Assembly: GCA_933228675.1 (NCBI GenBank)
Contig: OW121742.1
Span: forward strand, 108,876,940-108,940,939
Length of the DNA: 64,000 nucleotides
Reading direction: 5' to 3'
Source of the DNA: Stomorhina lunata
Lineage: Eukaryota; Arthropoda; Insecta; Diptera; Rhiniidae
Of this stretch, positions 11,679 through 23,110 are shown in pieces. The position numbers and the translations under genes were made by a program. Below the pieces are notes generated by a model. The model saw only the letters and a program-made list of their open reading frames with translations, ran no database searches and was not told where the DNA came from. The first letter of the stretch is position 1. Each line of letters starts with the position of its first letter.

Positions 11679-12484
11679 CAAGTAAGAAAGCGCTATAGTC
11701 GGTCAAGCCGACCATACGATACCCTTCACCACTAAGGTCAAAGGTGTTATTTTTCCTGTATAAAGACAAATATTTGCTAAATTTTGCCATCATACAAACA
11801 TTTTCTCAAAACGTATATATTCAACCTGTTTCCGTCATTTGGACTTATATGAGAGCTACGGTCAAATGTGGACCGATTATCTCGAAATTTGGCAAATTGA
11901 TTACAGTTATTACAAAAATTATGTATGCAAAAAAAAAACTCAAAATTTTCATTATATTTAGATTTACGAGCGTTTTAGTGATTTTTTGTCTCATTTAGTG
12001 CGTTTTTGAAGAAGAGTTTGTATGGGAGCTATGGTCAAATGCGGACCGATTTCAACGAAATTTGGTACAGTGATTTAGGTTTACATAAGCAGTATCCGTT
12101 TTAAATTTCATGAAAAAGTATTGATATTTGTGGCCAATATAGCAATTCCGGGAAGTGGGACCTATGGGAGGTACCATAAATAATGGACCGATTTTGACCA
12201 ATTTCAATAGACATGGTCCCATTATCAAAAAAATTATCTGTGCCAAATTTCATCAAATTATCTTTAGAATTGCGACCTGTAGTTTGATTACAAGGTTTAC
12301 ATGGGGGTCCAGCCAGCCGTCCAGCCAGCCAGACGGACGGACGGACATCGCTAAATCGACTCAGAAAGTGATTCTAAGTCTATTGGTATACTAAAAGGTG
12401 GGTCTAAGACAAATATTTCTATGCGTTACAAACATCAGCACAAACTTATAATACCCTTTCCACCTATGGTGGTGAAGGGTATAA
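11679..12484 (+). mobile_element. Helentron-like repeat R, complete copy
   Basis: An ~800-bp unit starting caagtaagaaagcgctatag and ending gaagggtataac. The 5' end has a small hairpin (gtcggtcaagccgac) followed by gatacccttcaccac. The 3' end carries a strong hairpin (12451-12482; arms ataccctttccacc and ggtggtgaagggtat), so the 5' motif is repeated inverted at the 3' end. The internal ccagccagacggacggacgg microsatellite and these subterminal inverted repeats match the architecture of Helentron-derived DINE/HINE elements. Family assignment is by architecture only. Confidence 0.65.
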
Positions 12485-13218
12485 CAAGTAAGAAAGCGCT
12501 ATAGTCGGTCAAGCCGACCATACGATACCCTTCACCACTAAGGTCAAAGGTGTTATTTTTCGTGTGTAAAGACAAATATTTGCTAAATTTTGCCACCATA
12601 CAAACATTTTCTCAAAACTTATATATTCAACCTGTTTCCGTCATTTGGACTTATATGAGAGCTAGGGTCAAATTATGTATGCAAAAAATAGACTGAAAAT
12701 TTCCATTATCTTTAGATTTACGAGCGTTTTAGTGATTTTTTGTCTCATTTAGTGCGTTTTTGAAGAAGAGTTTGTATGGGAGCTATGGTCAAATGCGGAC
12801 CGATTTCAGCGAAATTTGGTACAGTGATTTAAGTTTACATAAGCAGTATCTGTTTTAAATTTCATGAAAAAATATTGATATTTGTGGCCAATATAGCAAT
12901 TCCGGGAAGTGGGACCTATGGGAGGTACCATAAATAATAGACCAATTTTGACCAATTTCAATAGCCATGGTTCCATTATCAAAAAAATTATCTGTGCCAA
13001 ATTTCATCTTTAGAATTGCGACCTGTAGTTTGATTACAAGGTTTACATGGGGGTCCAGCCAGCCAGACGGACGGACGGACATCGCTAAATCGACTCAGAA
13101 AGTGATTCTTAGTCTATTGGTATACTAAAAGATGGGTCTAAGACAAATATTTCTATGCGTTACAAACATCAGCACAAACTTATAATACCCTTTCCACCTA
13201 TGGTGGTGAAGGGTATAA
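12485..13218 (+). mobile_element. Helentron-like repeat R, tandem copy with internal deletion
   Basis: A direct tandem neighbour of the preceding copy, joined with no spacer (gggtataacaagtaagaaag). It lacks roughly 50 bp near 12668, where gggtcaaattatgtatgc replaces the longer sequence of the other copies, and a few bases near 13010. It has the same terminal hairpin at the right end. Confidence 0.65.
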
Positions 13219-13528
13219 AAATCACTAAAACGCTCGTAAATCCAAAGATATTGAAAATTTTGAGTATATTTTTTGCGTACATAATTTTTTTAATAGCTGT
13301 AATCAATTTGCTAAATTGCGAGATAATCGGTCCACATTTGACCCTAGCTCTCATATAAGCCCAAATGATGGAAACAGCTTAAATATATAAGTTTTGAGAA
13401 AATGTTTGTATGATGGCAAAATTTAGCAAATATTTGTCTTTATACAGGAAAAATAACACCTTTGACCTTGGTGGTGAAGGGTATCGTATGGTCGGGCTTG
13501 ACCGATTATAGCGCTTTCTTTCTTGTTT
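13219..13528 (-). mobile_element. Helentron-like repeat R, partial copy (reverse)
   Basis: Reverse-orientation 5' part of R, from aaatcactaaaacgctcgta to atagcgctttctttcttgtt, abutting the preceding forward copy tail to tail. The hairpin end and microsatellite half are missing. Confidence 0.65.
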
Positions 13529-14019
13529 AACCTAACACCTTTTTCAGTCTTTAAGCAAGTGATAAAAGTTTATCTTTTCCACAAAAAACGCCTTTAAACA
13601 AGAAGAAGAAGTGTTAGTTTTAAGGCAAAAAAAAAATTAAATACTTTTCCCGCATAAAGTAAATTTATGTTTACGAGTATTTTTTGTTTTATTTGTTACT
13701 CTGCTCCTACTTTTTCACTTTCTTTTCACACAAAAGTGCATAATGACCCTAAAAGTGTCATGAATGTATTTAAGCCGAAAGCTCTTCTTCATCTTTATCA
13801 TGCATTCTAGTATCAACAACAACAAAAAAGAAGAAAACAACAGCCCTTTTTTAATAAAAATAATAAAAAAAAAAAACTCAGAAGTTTGAGTGAAAAACAA
13901 AAAATATGCTTTCACAACATAAATAAACATAACGAACATTAACAACAACAAAAAGCGAAAGAAACAGAAACACAAACACTTGAGAAAAATAAACATTAAG
14001 ATACACATATTCTTATTTA
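13529..14019. other. Spacer between R copies
   Basis: AT-rich sequence with aacaacaaca-type runs. The longest open frame here is on the minus strand and shows only low-complexity phenylalanine/leucine-rich sequence. No gene or known repeat is recognised. Confidence 0.5.
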
Positions 14020-14821
14020 TACACTTCACCACCAAAGGTGGAAAGGGTATTATAAGTTTGTGCTGATGTTTGTAACGCATAGAAATATTTGTCTTAGACC
14101 CATCTTTTAGTATACCAATAGGCTTAGAATCACTTTCTGAGTCGATTTAGCGATGTCCGTCCGTCCGTCCGTCTGGCTGGCTGGCTGGACCCCCATGTAA
14201 ACCTTGTAATCAAACTACAGATCGCAATTCTAAAGATAATTTGATGAAATTTGGCACAGATAATTTTTTTGATAATGGTACCATGGCTATTGAAATTGGT
14301 CAAAATCGGTTTATTATTTATGGTACCTCCCATAGGTCCCACTTCTCGGAATTGCTATATTGGCCACGAATTTCAATATTTTTTCATGAAATTTAAAACA
14401 GATACTGCTTATGTAAATTTAAATCCCTGTACCAAATTTCGTTGAAATCGGTCCACATTTGACCATAGCTCCCATACAAACTCTTCTTCAAAAACGCACT
14501 AAATGAGACAAAAAATCACTAAAACGCTCGTAAATCTAAAGATAATGAAAATTTTGAGTTTATTTTTTGCATACATAATTTTTGTAACTACTGTAATTAA
14601 TTTGCCAAATTTCGAGATAATCGGTTCACATTTGACCCTAGCTCTCATATAAGTCCAAATGACGGAAACAGGTTGAATATATACGTTTTGAGAAAATATT
14701 TGTATGATGGCAAAATTTAGCAAATATTTGTCTTTATACAGGAAAAATAACACCTTTGACCTTAGTGGTGAAGGGTATCGTATGGTCGGCTTGACCGACT
14801 ATAGCGCTTTCTTACTTGTTT
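14020..14821 (-). mobile_element. Helentron-like repeat R, complete copy (reverse)
   Basis: Full-length reverse copy. It opens with the terminal hairpin (cacttcaccaccaaaggtgg...aagggtat, about 14022-14050), passes through the gtccgtccgtccgtctggct core (about 14157-14185), and ends gactatagcgctttcttact. Length and order match the complete forward copy. Confidence 0.68.
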
Positions 14822-15150
14822 GTTGTTGTTTTTCTTCTTCTTCTTATGTGTTTTGTTGTTGTGTGTTTGTTCAACATTTTTTGTTGTATTGTTATTATTT
14901 TTGCACTAAAAACAAAAACACTTTAGCTTCGTCTCCATCTCTCATCATACCAGTCGTTTTAGCGAAGTTGTGTCTTCTTCGTTTTTATGTTTGATATACA
15001 AAACGTATGAGCAACATATTTTTTTTTTGGTAGTTGTTGTAAGAGAGTATGTGTGAGTATGCTTGTCTGTTCTGTTGTTGTTGTACAAGTACAAATGAAG
15101 TACTTTAACATTATTTTCTGACAAGTTGTATTTAGTGTTTTCTGGCTGCC
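14822..15150. repeat. gttgtt/cttctt low-complexity tract
   Basis: Rich in gttgttgtt, cttcttctt and gtgtgt motifs. No gene is supported. A short open frame spanning it begins inside the R repeat and is not a protein-coding signal. Confidence 0.6.
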
Positions 15151-15158
15151 CGTTTTTA

Positions 15159-15810
15159 TTATACCCTAGAAAAGTACAGGTCTGAGAAGGGTATATTGGT
15201 TAAGTCGAATCATTTGTAACATTAACATTTCTGGTACCATATTTCTTTGTCCCCTAGCCACTTTAATTCCAGATCTGACCAGAATATGGTATATTTCATT
15301 TGCCGGAGATTATCACTGTAACCAGCCTCTGGATAGATATCTTTCTGCTTTTACTAGCGCCAGCTTAATTTACCGATCCGTTTAGCTTTTAGGGGTCCGA
15401 CATTTCTGAGACCGTAGTACATGCAATCGAGTTTTCTTCGTTTTCCAGTATATATCGGATATAATCACAAATATAGAGATGATATGGCATATCATAAGGG
15501 AAATATAATAGATTTATGTGAGTACCTGGCTTACTTTTACCAACACCCCTTTACTAAAAGCCCTTTACTAAACTTCCTTGCATGGAATGTGTGACATATA
15601 TGACACTTTGGAATTTCAGATTTTCAATTCGAAATCATGTTGTTTGGGCATGATTTTCCCCTTAGTCAGAAGCGGAGTCTATCTAAACTCCTGCCAGTCT
15701 ATGGGTACGGCACCCGGCTGCAATGCAACTCTACATTCGAATGTACAATACAGGCAATGCATTCCGTATTCTCCCCGCTTTGGTTTTTAAACCACAGCCC
15801 TGCAGTGATG
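15159..15810. other. Possible second hairpin-ended repeat remnant; otherwise unassigned
   Basis: The sequence attataccctagaaaag...gagaagggtatattgg (15159-15198) pairs ataccct with agggtat, like the termini of many fly Helentron-type or gaagggtata repeats. The following ~600 bp is less AT-rich than its surroundings but has no recognisable domain. Weak call. Confidence 0.35.
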
Positions 15811-16040
15811 TAGGGGATGTTCGATAACAAGCATTGGTCTTAACTTGGTCAGCCCAGACTTATCTTGGATTGTTCTTCATCTTAACTGTGGACACTGACC
15901 TCCTAGTGGTATCACCTGGGTAACTACCGTTAAAATAGCGAGCCAACATGTGCCTCGAGTTCTTTCATAAGAACTATAAAAATATGGCTTAGGACATCAG
16001 GCTAGTAACCCACACCTGGGAAAAATAACTTATTATGAAA
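15811..16040 (+). mobile_element. RTE-like retroposon 5' segment
   Basis: Runs from gtaggggatgttcgataaca to about 16040 and matches, with many substitutions, the left part of the insert carried in composite elements A, B and C (shared words include ggtcttaactt, caactgtggaca-like and cataagatcgataaaaat-like). Because it precedes an endonuclease region in the same orientation, it is probably the 5' untranslated region of an RTE-like element. Confidence 0.55.
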
Positions 16041-16291
16041 AAGCTAAAAAGAAGAATTCCATTAGCTTCGATCTTGTGCGCTAATTCTCCAACTTCGTAG
16101 TCCGAGCTTTCAAATATTTTCCTCTACTTAGTCTTTCCATCGAGTTTGAGACGTCCTCTTCTACAAGTTCCCTCGGGATAATTTTCGAAAACTTGTTTTG
16201 CTGGAGTATTTCCATCCATACTTACGACATTTCCTAGCCAACGCAACCGCTGCTTTGTCGATGTCAGCGTATAGCCCGTACAACTCATACA
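16041..16291 (-). pseudogene. RTE-like reverse transcriptase, C-terminal fragment
   Basis: On the minus strand this reads ...TKQRLRWLGNVVSMDGNTPA, KQVFENYPEGTCRRGRLKLD, GKTK. This is the widely conserved end of RTE-type reverse transcriptases, with the RWLGHV-R--D-----K-VFE and RRGRPK-RW signatures. It runs opposite to the endonuclease fragment that follows, so it is a separate 5'-truncated insertion or an inverted piece. Stops and substitutions show it is dead. Confidence 0.75.
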
Positions 16292-16497
16292 ACCTGTTAA
16301 GGTCAAAGGCCGAGCATATTTAAACATTCCATACACTTCGATCTTGTGCTCATATTCTCTAATTTTGCAGTCAAAGCTTTGATAGATTTTCTTCTAATTG
16401 GTCTTTTCATCGAAGTTTTGGAGGTCCAATTCTACGAGTTTCCACGGGATCGTTTTCGAAAGCTGGAGTATTTTCAATCGGCCAATGCAGCCGCTAA
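16292..16497 (-). pseudogene. Second RTE-like 3'-end fragment
   Basis: Another minus-strand copy of the same 3' end: ctgttaaggtcaaaggccga is the complement of the 3' untranslated segment, then cgatcttgtgctcatattct, then a short stretch matching the K-R--W region. It sits head to tail with the preceding fragment, giving two tandem retroposon tails. Confidence 0.6.
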
Positions 16498-17640
16498 TTA
16501 ATGTTAACGACTATGGCAAACGAAAAAATTACCATGATTTAAGGATCAGCAACTGGAATATCCCAACTCTTTACAGAGCAGATGCTCTGATCCAGCAGAT
16601 GGATGTTCTCGAGATATGTAAATGCGATTTCACTGCTGTCCAGGATTCAAATGGAAAGTCACGACGTCGCCAAGAGACCAAAAAGTTGGCCTGTATTACA
16701 GCTGCCATGAGTTTGGTCGCTAATCTCTCCAGATTAACGAAAGATTAGCGAGAATACCTGTCAAAGCAAAATACTTGTTCTTGTGTTATCCTTGGCTCCC
16801 AGTGTTATCCTTGGCTCCCCTTGTGTTATCCTTGGCTCCCAGCCTCAACTATCCTTTTATATCGAACTCTGTTGCAAAAAGTTAGGCATAGGTCATTCCA
16901 TGAAAAATTTGCTGCTTGCAACTCCTCATTCTAGCAGGTACAACAACGCGACGGCTGCTTCCCTGTGGATTCCAACGAAGCGCATGACGAGCAATGTTGG
17001 TATTTGGCCTCCGAAGCGTGTGGCCTATCCAGGGATTTGGTTTGTTACGTTTATTAGATCTTCACTTCTTATTCGATTCGGCCACCATATACTAAGAATT
17101 TGTTTGCAAAGATTTGTAGGAGCTTATCGATGGCATTTGTGCGTTTCCAAGTTTTGCAAAGGTAATACAAGATGGACTCAACATTCGACTTCTATATCCG
17201 TAACTTAGTTGTTGTTGATATTTGTCGAGATTTCCAAATAGCTCAAAGAATGCCGAATGCAAATTTTGCCTCATTAAAAATTCTGAGTTTAATTTAAGCT
17301 CACGCTCCCTTAGAGGAGAAAGATGATTTTTAAAAGAAGCCTTTTATGAACATCTCTAGGAAGTTTACGATAGCTGGCCCAATCATAGAGTTAAAATAAT
17401 ACTGGGTGATTTTAATCCAAAGATTGATAAGGAGAGTTGCTTTGAGCCCACTTTTGGTAAATTCAGCCTCTGCAAAGTAACATCTGACAATGGTATCAGG
17501 TTGATCTCATTTGTCAGTGGCACCAGGCAGTATTGTAGATGACGGAAGGCATATTGGATGTGCGCTCAATTCAAGAAGCTAAAATGGACTCCGATCATTT
17601 TCTTGCTGTAGCCAAGTTCAGAACACGCCGGAGTGTGTCG
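16498..17640 (+). pseudogene. RTE-like retroposon, apurinic-type endonuclease remnant
   Basis: The + strand reads LRISNWNIPTLYRADALIQQ then MDVLEICKCDFTAVQ (about 16546-16644), the N-terminal strand and ---E motif region of the apurinic/apyrimidinic-type endonuclease of non-LTR retroposons. The catalytic Glu after AVQ appears changed to Asp. Downstream, about 17390-17500 encodes HRVKIILGDFNPKIDKESCF, containing the GDFN motif of the same domain. The stretch in between (about 16790-17280) is scrambled and includes a short tandem repeat, cttggctcccagtgttatcc. Multiple stops and frameshifts make it non-functional. Confidence 0.75.
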
Positions 17641-18646
17641 AGGAACGCATAGACGGAAGCCCAAAGAAGGTTTGACGTCACAAAACACAAATCTCATCAA
17701 ATTGCTACCGAATTCTAGCAACTTACTGCTCAATTAGTTGGAGAAAACGTTTCTGATTCAAATGGTGTCCGCTGCCAAAGGCAAGACATTGCCAACTCCA
17801 TGAAACAGCTGCAAAATCCGTATTATTGTTCTAAACCCCTCGAGAGAGAAGGAGGAAAGAAAAACTCAGATTCCGAAGAAAAAAGAAGGAAATGGAGTGA
17901 CGTGTGTTTTAGGAAATCGAGATATACAAGAGTCGTAATGAACTGCGTAAATCTTATAAAAAAGTTAAACTCCAAACGGATGGTTTTAGCAATTGTAGTT
18001 TCTCCTGTAGGGACGACCAAGGAAACCTGGTAACAGATGCCGAAAGCGTACTGAAAGTATGGAAGGAGCACTTTTGCAAATTGATGAAACTAAATGAAAG
18101 CGTCCAAGATGACACTCCTGAACAAATCAATGATGACGGCGTTATTTGTCCAGCACCAAATCAAAATGATGTTAGAATTGCAATAACTCGACTGAAAAAA
18201 AAAACAAATCTTAAGGTGCGGATGGTTTGCCAGCAGAGCTTTTAAAGGCCGGAGGTAATGAGTGCATAAGGTGTATGTCTCAGCTTATAGAAACCAGAAC
18301 GAATACCACACGATGGAAATGGACTCTCAGTGATCTTTGCACAAAAAAGGTAATAAAACCGTATGTGACAATTATAGAGGTATAAATAAGCCTTCTTTCA
18401 ATTGCATATAAGATCCTCTCGATCATGCGATCTCTTTAATATTGTGTTGGAGAAAATCTTGAGCGATGCTGCAGTTAATACAACTGTAACAATTTTCAAC
18501 AGAAAACACATGCTACTCGCATTTGCCGATGACATTGACATCCTGAGACGCACGGCAGTCACCCCCATATTTTCAAGTATTAAGATGAAATCAATGAAAA
18601 TAGTTGTCAATGAAATTTTTTTGTCTACTTCTACTATCTTCTTCTA
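17641..18646 (+). pseudogene. RTE-like retroposon, reverse transcriptase remnant
   Basis: Fragments in shifting frames include a lysine-rich connector (EKRRKWSDVCFRKSRYTRVV), then DDQGNLVTDAESVLKVWKEH (about 18010-18070), a hallmark just before the polymerase domain. Further on is a degraded LPAELLKAGG region (about 18225-18255) and an FADDIDILRR-like segment (about 18520-18550), which corresponds to the catalytic F-DD box. Order and strand agree with the endonuclease upstream. The mariner at 18647 interrupts it and nothing recognisable continues on the far side. Confidence 0.78.
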
Positions 18647-19949
18647 TCGGGTGTTTTTTATTGAGGTATAGAACTTTAAGTTGGCATCACTTTTTTAACT
18701 GGCGGCCATTTTGTCAGCTGTCAAGTGATTAATATTTAGTTTGGTTTGCCATTTCATCATGAACAGGTTGACAAAAGAACAACGCTTGCAAATCGTGCAA
18801 ATTTATTTCGAAAATAATGGTTCAGTTCGCGAAGTTTACCACAAGCTCCGTCAATTTTATGGTCGACATAATCGTCCATCAGAGCAATTAATTCGGTTAA
18901 CCATGGATCGTTTTCGCACTACGTTTACTCTATGTGATAATACGCATCCGCAGCGACGTCGAACAGTGCGCACCGAAGAAACAATTGCCGCTGTAGAGCA
19001 AAGTGTTGAAGAGGACCCGAATGAATCGATTCGCCACCGTGCACAGCAATTGGAGCTTTGTCCATCAACTTTATGGAAGATTTTGCGTCAAGATCTTGGC
19101 TTGCGACCTTACAAGATCCAGCTTGTGCAAGAATTAAAGCCGCAAGACCATGCAATGCGTCGTGATTTTGGTGTATGGGCCGAAAATGAGATTGATCTCG
19201 ATGCTGATTTTCATCGCAAAATTTTGTTCAGTGATGAGGCTCATTTTTGGTTGAATGGCTACGTCAACAAGCAAAATTGCCGCATTTGGAGTGAAGAGAA
19301 ACCACATGAGACCCTTGAGACGCCATTACATCCACAAAAACTGACTGTTTGGTGTGTTCTATGAGCTGGTGGAGTCATTGGGCCATACTTCTTCCGAAAT
19401 AATGCTGGAGAGTCAGTTACCATAAATGGAGACCGGTATAGAGCAATGATAAACGACTATTTTGTTCCCCAATTGGATGGCATGAATGTGGATGAGTTGT
19501 GGTTCCAACAAGACGGCGCTACATGCCACACAGCGCACGTCACAATTGATTTATTGAAGGAAACATTCGATGAGTGCATAATTTCGCGGAATGGACCTGT
19601 CAATTGGCCACCAAGATCGTGCGATTTGACACCACTCGATTATTTTCTTTGGGGATATGTGAAGTCGCTCGTCTACGAAAACAAAGCAGAAACGTTAGGG
19701 GACTTGGAAGCCAACATTCGTGGCGTTATTGCCAACATACGGCCCCATATGCTCGAAAAAGTAGTTGAAAATTGGACCTGTAGAATTGGCTTTATTCGAG
19801 CCAGCCGCAGCGGCCACATGACCGAAATCATATTTAAACATTAATGGCATAAAATTATCCTTCCTATAAAGCCAAATTGATGGACATTAAAACGATTTTC
19901 TTGTGTTTTATTTCAATTCGAAGTTCTATACCTCTAAAAAAACACCCAT
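18647..19949 (+). mobile_element. rosa-type mariner, copy 1 (1303 bp)
   Basis: Complete element with TA flanks (18645-18646 and 19950-19951). Terminal inverted repeats are tcgggtgttttttattgagg on the left and, on the complement, atgggtgttttttt-agaggt on the right, each followed by atagaac. It is inserted into the RTE-like remnant next to a tct-rich minisatellite. It is near-identical to the copy at 30458-31679, which implies recent movement. Confidence 0.93.
18741..19844 (+). pseudogene. DD41D mariner transposase with one nonsense codon
   Basis: A 367-residue frame that would cut and paste the element. It is intact except for TGA at codon 208 (19362-19364), where the sister copy has TGG in the context VWC-L-AGG. 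Start may be the first ATG or the MNRLTKEQ methionine at 18759. Residues 8-60 form the first helix-turn-helix, and LCPSTLWKILRQDLGLRPYK is a second DNA-binding helix region. The catalytic triad is complete: FSDEAHF (D165), QQDGATCHTA (D258) and DLTPLDYFLWG (D300). Spacing between the last two is 41 residues, the signature of the rosa subfamily described from tephritid flies rather than the DD34D of Mos1-type mariners. The C-terminus ends EIIFKH at 19844. Confidence 0.93.
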
Positions 19950-19950
19950 T

Positions 19951-20052
19951 ACTATCTTAGTCTATGTCTTATAGTCTGTCTTAGTCTATGTCTTAGTCTA
20001 TATCTTAGTCTATGTCTTAGTCTATGTTTTAGCATTTATCTTAGTCTATTAC
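19951..20052 (+). repeat. 12-bp minisatellite (tcttagtctatg)
   Basis: About eight imperfect copies of tcttagtctatg directly at the mariner's right end. The mariner's left flank has related cttctactatcttc sequence, so the mariner may have inserted at the edge of this array. Confidence 0.8.
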
Positions 20053-20990
20053 TACTTATTTCTTATAATTAAGTCTATAGGGTATCCTAAATGCGTATTT
20101 GACCCTTGCTTTTACATTTGGTCTGGTTTTATTTTCTTTTCTATACGATTCCTTTCAGTTGTTCTTGTTTTTATTGTTTAAATAAAAATTTATTGCAGCT
20201 CATACACTTTTTTTGGGTATAAGAATTCAAAAAGTCCCCAAAGGGAATTTATTCATTTGGGCTGATGTTGCTGCTGCTGCTTTACTTGTCGATTACGGTG
20301 ATGTGTAGAATGTTGAACGTGCGTGTTGCACATAGCTACAACTTCTGTGGCAGCCTTTAAGTCTTAAAGCAGGGTTGATTTTTGTTCTTCTCATTTTGAC
20401 TCCATTTCAAACACAGACAAAGTCAACTTAACTCAAACTTTTTGTATGGCAAAGGCATTCAAAGAATTTAAGTCCCCCTGCTTTTGATTGTTAAGGCCGG
20501 TGCTGCCTTGTTGCCAAATTTCTTTAGATATATTTCAGTTAAAACGACAAAGATTTACTAAAGAGAGTAAATTGCTGGCAAATTCGTTATAAGGAACACA
20601 CCACGTTTTTCGGTCTGACTAAGTGTGTGTGTGTCTGAAGCGAGGTACGCGAGCTAGCCTTTTGGCGCAATTTATAGCAAGTGTAAATAAGTTTTTGCTT
20701 TTCGTTTTAGGGTAATAATGAAAAAATAAATTAAATGGTCATAGCTATACAGGCCGGTAAGAGGACAAAGAAGAGGAGAAAAAATGAGAAACATAAAAAT
20801 AAACTAATTTAATGGAAATAACATAAAAATTTCCTTACACAAAATAAACGACATCACAATGAAATTTTAGTGCATAGTTCGCCTTAAACAATAAAAAGAA
20901 AATCAGCACATGGCAATAAAAATAATATTAATTTTTTTTTAGCCAATTTCTGTTTAAATTATAACCAAAAGAACCTTAACGAAGTATATT
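20053..20990. other. Intron without recognised feature
   Basis: Mixed-composition intron with short gctgctgctgc and gtgtgtgtgt runs. No gene, RNA or repeat recognised. Confidence 0.5.
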
Positions 20991-23110
20991 TTTTAAAATT
21001 CAATAAATTTTTATTCATATATTTAAGTTTAAGCCATAAAATCTTGGCAAATCGTTGAGTTAGTGCCTTCAACTTTTGGGCGATTTTTGTCTATTTTTTA
21101 GGGAATTTTAATCATTTAAATTTGTTTTCTTAAAACTTAAAGCAAAAAAGTTTTTCTCCCTAACCTCACAAATTTTATTTGGAAATAACTCGAAAATCCT
21201 TTGAGGTTTTTGTTTCAAATTCGGTATAAACATTATTTGCCAAGTAGAAAAAAATTCGAAAAAATCTTTTAAAGAAATACTTGTTCATTTCAAAGTTATT
21301 AAGAAGACAAAATTTGGTCACATCAAATTTTACTAAAATGCAAAAATTAATAAAAGATTTTGATTTCATTGAAAAAAACTTGCTTGAGTTTTTTGAAAAA
21401 TTGAGAATCAAGCAAAAATATGTTAAAAACTCCATAAATTTCTACTGAAATATTTATCTTTTTTGAAAAAATCTTAACAAGTCTTTGAGATAACGTCTTC
21501 AACTTTTTGGTGATTTTTGCTTATTTTTGTAGAAATTTTTATGATTTAAAATTATTTATTTAAACCTTAAGGGAAAAAAGTTTTTCAGATGTAAATATTT
21601 TGACATAACCTCAAAAATTAAATTTTAATAAAATGAAAAAATGTTATATATTTTTTGGTGGATTTTGATTCGTTATTTAATAAATTCCAGGAATTTTATT
21701 TAAAATTAAGGAATATAAGGAAATTTCAATAAATTTAAATATTTTTAGTTTTATCGATAAAATCGATGAGCTTATGTCTCCACTTGCTTTTTTTTTAGGA
21801 AATTTTCTTGATTTATATTTTTTTCTTTAAACCTTAAGGGAAACATTTTTTCCTCCCTAAACTAAAAATTGTTAACTCCCTCACCTAAAAATTTTTTACA
21901 GATCTTTGAGAAATATGCAAGAATATGTCTTAAACTCAATGAATTTCTGCTTAAATATTTCTGCTTTTTTGATAAAAATTGTTCAAAAACGTAAATTAAT
22001 GTCAACAAATTTTTTATGATTATAGGGCATTTCTTAGGGACTTTTTATGATTTAAAATTTTTGCTTTAAATCTTAAGGAAAAAAAGTTTTTCTCTCTAAC
22101 CTCAAAAATTTTCATTTACAAATAACTCGGAAACCTTTCAAGATTTTTTATTATAATTTGGTGTATATATTATTTGTTAAACAGTCAATAATTCGAAAAA
22201 ATCTAGAAGTAAAATAGTTGCTTATATAGAAGTTATTACGAAACCAAAAAAATGAAAAAATTTTGATTTTTTTCTTCATTCTGTTGATTTCCTTTTAAAT
22301 AAATTCCACTAAATTTATTAAAAATTGAAGAACAAACTAGAATATTTTTAAAACTCAATAAATTTTTGTTTAATATTTCGAATTTTCGATATAAACTTGG
22401 CAAATATTTAACCTAATGTTTCCAATTTTTTGACTATTATAGATTATTTTCTAGGGAAATTTTAACATCAAACCGTAAGTCAAGAAAGTTTTTCTCCCTA
22501 ACCTCACAAATTTCATTTGCAAATAACTCGAAAACCTTTCAAGATTTTTAATTGTAATTTGCTGTATTTATTATTTGTTAAGCAGACAATAATTCGAAAA
22601 AATCTTGAAGTAAAATACTAGGTAATTTGTAAGTTATAAAAAAACTAAAATTTTGACAGAACTTCATTTTACTGAAATGAAAAAATTTTGATTTTTTTTT
22701 CTTTATTCTGTTGATTTCCTTTTAAACGAATTTTAGGAATTTTATTAAAAATTGAAGAACAAAGAAGAATATGTTAAAAACTTAATAAATTTCTGTTTCG
22801 TTTTTTGATTTTTTGATATAACTTTGGCAAATATTTGATCTTATGTTTCCTACTTTTTGACGATTATAGAGTATTTTCTAGAGAATTTTTAGCATTCAAA
22901 AATTTTTTTAAAAACCTTAAGGTAAGAAAGTTTTTCGCCCTAACCTCACAAATTTAATTTGCAAATAACTCAAAAACCCTTTAAGCTTTTCCAATAAAAT
23001 TTGGTGCATTTATTAGTTACTAAGTGGGCAATAATACGAAAAAAGGTTTTGTTAAAATATTTGTTAATTGTAAAGTTATTGCAATTTTGACATAACCCCA
23101 AAAATTTTTT
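20991..23110 (+). repeat. S1 satellite block 3
   Basis: S1 monomers of the same orientation with cores ctccctaacctcacaaattt near 21157, 22097, 22497 and 22939, and degraded ones near 21600 and 21856. The spacing is looser (about 240-440 bp), with subtype-specific words such as gattttgatttttttcttca and ttatttgttaagcagacaat. Confidence 0.8.

Noticed and set aside
11219..14821. Recurrent short open frames starting MGPMGGT or MAQIIFL
   Set aside because: They are the two strands of the same Helentron-like repeat, without domains, and vary with repeat decay. Chance frames.
15578..15790. Possible cysteine-rich small protein
   Set aside because: No signal peptide or family resemblance, no splice context, and it lies beside retroposon debris.
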